Assembly (NCBI GenBank): GCA_024275145.1
Contig: JAJRZR010000028.1
Location: 1-50,197, forward strand
Direction of reading: 5' to 3'
Origin: Deltaproteobacteria bacterium
GTDB lineage: Bacteria; Desulfobacterota; Dissulfuribacteria; Dissulfuribacterales; QOAL01
DNA: 50,197 nt
The notes under the pieces are model-generated. The model had not been told where the DNA came from. It made no database searches and worked only from the letters and a program-made list of their open reading frames with translations. This document shows positions 46,402 to 50,197 of this stretch, piece after piece; the stretch's first letter is position 1, and each line of letters starts with the position of its first letter. The position numbers and the translations under genes are program-made.

Positions 46402-48090
46402 CTACGGATTTTTTAGTTTGTTACGTACTGCTCCGGCCATTTTGGTGCGCATGTGGCTGCCTGCGTCCTTACCAGGAAGGTATTGGTTTAGGACAGGGAT
46501 GAGCTGCTTCAGGAAGTCTTCAAGCCGTCTATCTGCATCCACTGGAGATTCGTCAGGTGCAAGTGGGGTTATTAGGCGTACCAGCGCCCCGTCCGTACGG
46601 TGCTTGGTGAGGGCATCCCAGAAATTATAGATCTTCATCTGGTAGGCATTCGTAAGGTCCCTGCCGCGCATGGGAAACCAGTAATATGTAAGCTGTCTCT
46701 GGTCTATTTGTTTGATGAGCGCCGTGTTTACCTTGAGGTAGCGCTCTCCGGCACCTTTGCCAAGCCGAATGGTACGTTCGCTCCTGTTCTTGAATATCCA
46801 GCCGCTCCCTGTAAGGCAGGTGGTGGGGGAATGAATGGATTCTCCCTTGCGTTGGCTTGCATAGTAGGCCACATAGAAATTGATCAACCTTCCATCAGGA
46901 TCCTTATAATCAATAAGTGCATAGTCGCTTAAATCAAGGACGTCAATAAAGTGCTGGTCCATTGTATGACGCGTGCCCTGCCAGTTTCCGATCCTGAGTG
47001 GAAAGGTGGAAAGAGGTCTTGTTAGCGCTATATTTTTGCGAAAATCTATTAAATGTGTAAATCCCCAGGTAAGTCCTAGAAGGGCAACAACCACAAGGAA
47101 CTGTGGTTGTGTAAAGGGCTTGGGGAAGTTTTCGTCCGTGGGCAATTTGTTAGAATAAGTTGATACTTTATGGTTGGTTTGTATGCTTTTTGCAGCACCT
47201 TGCCCTTGGTCCATTGATTGTTCTTTATTGCCCCTTTCTGGGGAAAATTTCTTTAATATCAGGCGCTCACCTGCTAAAAAGGTGAGAGCCATTGTGAACA
47301 TGAACCAGCCAGCAAGTTCGTGGAAGAAACCTTTTGCTACAATTGGTCCAAAATGTTCATACAGAAGGCCTGTTATTGCGATACGCATACTATTGGCGAT
47401 TACAACTACAGGGATGCTTGAAAACAATATTATGGCTCGTTTCCAAAGTGATGCCTTGAAAAAATATGCTATCAAAAGGCTCAGTATTATTATGGGAAAA
47501 AGGTACCTAAGGCCGCTACAGGCATCTACAACTTGCAGCTGGGTAAAGCCTAGGTCTATGACATTGCCTGTACGGTAGGCCGACATACCAAGGAGCCGCA
47601 TCAAGTTCACCCCAAACTCTGAAGATATCAATTTTAGATTGAAAGAGAGCCTGAGGCGGAAGAAGCCCGGAATAGGCAGCATGGTAAGGATCATCATTAA
47701 GGGGAAAACAATAATTTTTACTTTCTTCCACCCAACATGGAGCAGGCAAAAACCTACGATCATTGTCCATATGGAAAGATACGATATGTAGTATTCTCCT
47801 CCAAGTTCTCCAACAGAATATAAGAAAATGCCAATCGAGACAGGCAAAAGGCCTAGCCAAGAGGGATTTGTTGGAACGCTGGCAAATTCTTTCCGCTTTT
47901 CTCTCAATAAAAAGAGGATTACAAATGGCATTAAGAAGCAGTAATTGAAGTCATCTGATGTCCATTGATGCATCATGTACTTGAGTACAGGATAGAAAAG
48001 TCCTAAAAGAAGGAAGGCATAGGCGGTTATATAAAAAAAGCCGTTAAGACTGGTTGGTAGCAGTGTTGCTTTATGGGGTTTGTTTATCAT
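46402..48090 (-). CDS. Exosortase fused to EpsI domain
   Basis: The 562-residue product combines an inner-membrane exosortase (about 1-290, eight or so spans) with a C-terminal EpsI domain (about 330-540). The exosortase triad is present: Cys191 (VVDACSGLRYL), Arg236 (ANSMRIAITG) and His257 (FFHELAGWF). Exosortases sort proteins with PEP-CTERM-like tails, often next to exopolysaccharide genes; the EpsI-fused type (XrtD) recognises VPLPA-type tails. No such target is encoded in the window. The ATG at 48090 is preferred to a TTG at 48102; neither has a clear Shine-Dalgarno sequence. Codons of the N-terminal half are AT-rich. Confidence 0.92.
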   Translation of the reverse strand: MINKPHKATLLPTSLNGFFYITAYAFLLLGLFYPVLKYMMHQWTSDDFNYCFLMPFVILFLLREKRKEFASVPTNPSWLGLLPVSIGIFLYSVGELGGEYYISYLSIWTMIVGFCLLHVGWKKVKIIVFPLMMILTMLPIPGFFRLRLSFNLKLISSEFGVNLMRLLGMSAYRTGNVIDLGFTQLQVVDACSGLRYLFPIIILSLLIAYFFKASLWKRAIILFSSIPVVVIANSMRIAITGLLYEHFGPIVAKGFFHELAGWFMFTMALTFLAGERLILKKFSPERGNKEQSMDQGQGAAKSIQTNHKVSTYSNKLPTDENFPKPFTQPQFLVVVALLGLTWGFTHLIDFRKNIALTRPLSTFPLRIGNWQGTRHTMDQHFIDVLDLSDYALIDYKDPDGRLINFYVAYYASQRKGESIHSPTTCLTGSGWIFKNRSERTIRLGKGAGERYLKVNTALIKQIDQRQLTYYWFPMRGRDLTNAYQMKIYNFWDALTKHRTDGALVRLITPLAPDESPVDADRRLEDFLKQLIPVLNQYLPGKDAGSHMRTKMAGAVRNKLKNP

Positions 48091-48578
48091 GGCCAAATTC
48101 AAAATTGTATGTGATCCCTATAGGTTGGCGCGTGTATATCCAAGACAAAATTACTTCTTTCTTGAGGAGATGTGCTTGAATTTTATGATTTCTATAGAAT
48201 TAATCGGGCACGAAGGTTCTTGGAATCGGGTATGTTACTGCTAGTGGTGTTCCTTTCTTGGGAAAGATAATCCCTGATTATGCACTTCAACTGCCCGATA
48301 TGTAATACTATATGAAGTCGCACAGTTTGGATGAATAGGTTTCTCGAATAGATTGCAGTTATCCATCGAATCATCGAAGTTACTTAGGCAAAAATTTTTC
48401 CCCTCCGGCATTTTAAATGCACAATTTGGGATTACGGACCTGCCTAGCTTAAACTTTTAAAGCCTGAAGAGGCAAGTATTTTTGTTGATTTTGTTGTAGC
48501 TGGAGGCAATGGACATGAAATTGCTGTGCATTTCCATGATAGAATGCTCGTTAATTGAATTTTTATTATGGGTAAAAT
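48091..48578. other. Divergent intergenic region exosortase / deacetylase
   Basis: 488 AT-rich bases holding the promoters of two divergent genes. At about 48269-48290 a remnant of the R1 left end appears (CCTGATTATGCACTTCAA). No gene is supported. Confidence 0.5.
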
Positions 48579-49280
48579 ATGTTCCTTGCCCTCACATATC
48601 ATTCCATAGAGTATAAAAAATCTGGCTATACAGTAGGCCTGGAGCTTTTCAGGCAACAAATGGAGAAGTTGGCCGCCTTTCGGGTTGGTACCATGCATGA
48701 TCCGATATGCCCAGATATCGTCATTACTTTTGATGACGGTCTCATATCAAGTTATCGTTTTGCCTTACCTATATTAAAAGATTATAAATACAAGGCATAT
48801 TTTTTTATCCCTACCGGGTTGATTGGAAATACAAGGCATATTTCGGCAGCGATGCTACAGGAGATGGCTAGGTTAGGCATGGTAATAGGGTCTCATGGAA
48901 TTACCCATAAGTTGATGACTGGTCTTACTAATAACCGATTGGAGCGCGAGCTGATTGATTCCCGTTCTGAACTTGAAGATATAATTGGAGAAGAGGTTAC
49001 CTCGCTTTCCCTTCCAGGCGGAGGATATGACTGCCGGGTCATTTCCATAGCCAACGAGGCCGGATACAAATATATATTTACATCAGAGCCCAGATTGAAC
49101 GACATTGGAGATCGTTTGATTGGACGAGTTACTATGCGACAAGGTATGACTCTTGAAAAATTTGAATCGATCATTGGCGGCAATCTTTGTTTGAATAGGA
49201 CAAGATATCTTTTCCTGTTCCTTATCAAGAGATTCTTGGGTGACGGCTATGGATTTATCCGTCGCCTATTGATCAAATAA
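48579..49280 (+). CDS. NodB-type polysaccharide deacetylase
   Basis: The 233-residue protein has the carbohydrate esterase 4 fold: MFLALTYHSIEYKK, motif 1 TFDDG (Asp52-Asp53), motif 2 SHGITH (His106, His110) and the LSLPGGGYD segment of motif 3. It should remove N- or O-acetyl groups from a surface polysaccharide; such genes often sit in exosortase/EPS loci. There is no signal peptide. The ATG at 48579 is fitted by homology, with only GGGTAAA before it. A damaged IS3 element begins 30 bases after the stop, so the locus may have been cut here. Confidence 0.87.
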   Translation: MFLALTYHSIEYKKSGYTVGLELFRQQMEKLAAFRVGTMHDPICPDIVITFDDGLISSYRFALPILKDYKYKAYFFIPTGLIGNTRHISAAMLQEMARLGMVIGSHGITHKLMTGLTNNRLERELIDSRSELEDIIGEEVTSLSLPGGGYDCRVISIANEAGYKYIFTSEPRLNDIGDRLIGRVTMRQGMTLEKFESIIGGNLCLNRTRYLFLFLIKRFLGDGYGFIRRLLIK

Positions 49281-49370
49281 AGAGAAGAGGTGATATTTAT
49301 AGGTTTATAGTGGACCCCGAAAATGAGACAGTATGCTAAGGTAGAATTCACATTGTTGAAGAGGGGTAAT

Positions 49371-49664
49371 ATGAAGAGGAAAAAGTACAGGAAGGAATTG
49401 AAATCCAAGGTGGCGATAGCCGCCATAAAGGGCCACAAAACAGCCAATGAAATAGCCTCTGAGTTTGGAGTTCATCCCAGCATGGTTAATCGCTAATCTA
49501 TCCCTGATATTTTTGGTGGCAAGCTCGAAAAGAGCACAAAAGTTATAGAGGCCGAAAAAGATCGCCTTTATCAGCAGATTGGCAGATTGCAGGTAGGACT
49601 GGACTGGCTAAAAAAAGCACCGGGCATCTCCTGTAGACAATACTCAGAGGCGGCTGTGCATTGA
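49371..49664 (+). pseudogene. IS3 transposase orfA remnant
   Basis: [20 protein letters not shown] leads into a helix-turn-helix ([18 protein letters not shown]) and then a TAA at 49494. The same frame goes on with PDIFGGKLEKS and the leucine-zipper-like EAEKDRLYQQIGRLQ, which shows a small in-frame loss where WK...ALEGL would stand. The frame finally stops near 49662. A run of seven A at 49609-49615 could be the old slippage site. Confidence 0.75.
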
Positions 49665-50197
49665 TCCAGCACATCAGGAGCTCAGCATAAAACGCCAGTG
49701 TGAGCTGATCAGTCTGCCCCGTGCCAGTTATTACAGGAATTGCCAGGGACAGGTAGAGACAGAAGAAAATCTCATGATTATGCGGCTGATGGATGAGGAA
49801 TATACCCGGCATCCTTTTTATGGTAGCCGGAAACTATGTACTTGGCTCCTCCAGCAAGGATATGTGGTCAACCGTAAAAGAGTGCAAAGGCTTATGCGTA
49901 AAATGGGAATTCGGTCCATAGCCCCCAGACCCTATACCAGTCAGGCGATCCAGAGCACAGGATTTATCCCTACCTGCTGCGTAATCTGGAGATAATCTGC
50001 CCGGATCAGGTATGGTGCTCAGATATCACCTACGTACCCATGTCCGGAGGTTTTGTATATTTGACTGCCATTATGGACTGGTACAGCAGGTATGTACTCT
50101 CCTGGGAGGTGTCTGTAACCATGGACAGTGAATTCTGTGTATCAGCCTTGGACAGTGCACTACGGCAGTATGGCAGTCCCGATATTTTTAACACCGA
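49627..50197 (+). pseudogene. IS3 transposase orfB remnant (rve integrase domain), partial
   Basis: One frame reads VDNTQRRLCIDPAHQELSIK through LPRASYYRNC, EYTRHPFYGSRKL and NRKRVQRLMRKMGIRS. Near 49955 it shifts to HRIYPYLLRNLEIICPDQVW, then the integrase core with the first catalytic Asp in WCSDITYV, and MDWYSRYVLSWEV. The remaining DDE residues are outside. A frameshift inside orfB means no full transposase can be made. Confidence 0.78.

Larger units (their letters stand above)
49311..50197 (+). mobile_element. IS3-family insertion sequence, degenerate, cut by the window edge
   Basis: The left terminal inverted repeat is probably TGGACCCCGAAAATGAGACA (49311-49330), of the TGGACCCC type common in IS3 elements. 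It is followed by orfA- and orfB-like frames in the usual order. Both are damaged, so the copy is not autonomous. The right end lies outside the window. Confidence 0.83.

Noticed and set aside
48192-48374. Small minus-strand frame of 60 codons between exosortase and deacetylase
   Set aside because: It partly covers an R1 remnant, has no ribosome-binding site and shows no protein-like composition.

Overview
The window reads as chromosomal DNA of an anaerobic Gram-negative bacterium, most likely a member of the Desulfobacterota (the former Deltaproteobacteria). This placement is inferred from gene content: a formate dehydrogenase, a cluster resembling the Orange Protein (ORP) locus of Desulfovibrio, a lipid A cluster that uses LpxI, a CoA-disulfide-reductase/rhodanese fusion, and DUF6178 and TIGR02757 proteins. 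No rRNA, tRNA or CRISPR array was seen.

Layout. 1-1044 is the 3' end of a formate dehydrogenase alpha gene, facing clpB across a shared bidirectional terminator. 4033-14328 is a rightward block: an HD (dGTPase-like) hydrolase, lolD, bamA, then the tightly overlapping lpxD-fabZ-lpxA-lpxI-Gfo/Idh-lpxB genes of lipid A synthesis. 14356-23362 is leftward: an APC permease with a cytosolic tail, a Lon-like AAA protease with a frameshifted C-terminus, ruvB-ruvA-ruvC-yebC, and a dynamin/EHD-like membrane GTPase. 23934-28456 is a leftward seven-gene operon of metal-sulfur chemistry: two NifX/ORP-type proteins, two MinD-type ATPases with ferredoxin inserts, Mrp, FmdB and a TIGR02757 protein. It is divided from the rightward CoA-disulfide-reductase/rhodanese gene by a regulatory region holding two palindromes with four-base spacers.

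30611-37718 holds a decayed condensin-like (MksE plus P-loop ATPase) pair, two cobalamin genes (a C20-methyltransferase and a BtuF-like binding protein), a DUF6178 gene, and much repeat DNA. 37719-41293 encodes a signalling group: REC-SHOCT, REC-GAF-HD-GYP, and a degenerate histidine kinase. 41614-44493 is a more AT-rich, disturbed stretch: a porin gene split by an in-frame TAG, a REP-associated-type transposase, and a broken second copy of the kinase gene's 3' end. 44498-49280 is a surface-polysaccharide locus (WecA-like transferase, exosortase-EpsI fusion, NodB deacetylase). A damaged IS3-family element runs off the right edge.

The least conventional features are these: a roughly 165-bp MITE-like repeat with terminal inverted repeats and apparent target duplications; the ORP-like operon with its Cys/His-rich tails and divergent control region; the pseudogenised condensin-like pair; and several genes broken by single-base changes. 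Several breaks lie in short G runs, so real decay and assembly error both need to be considered.
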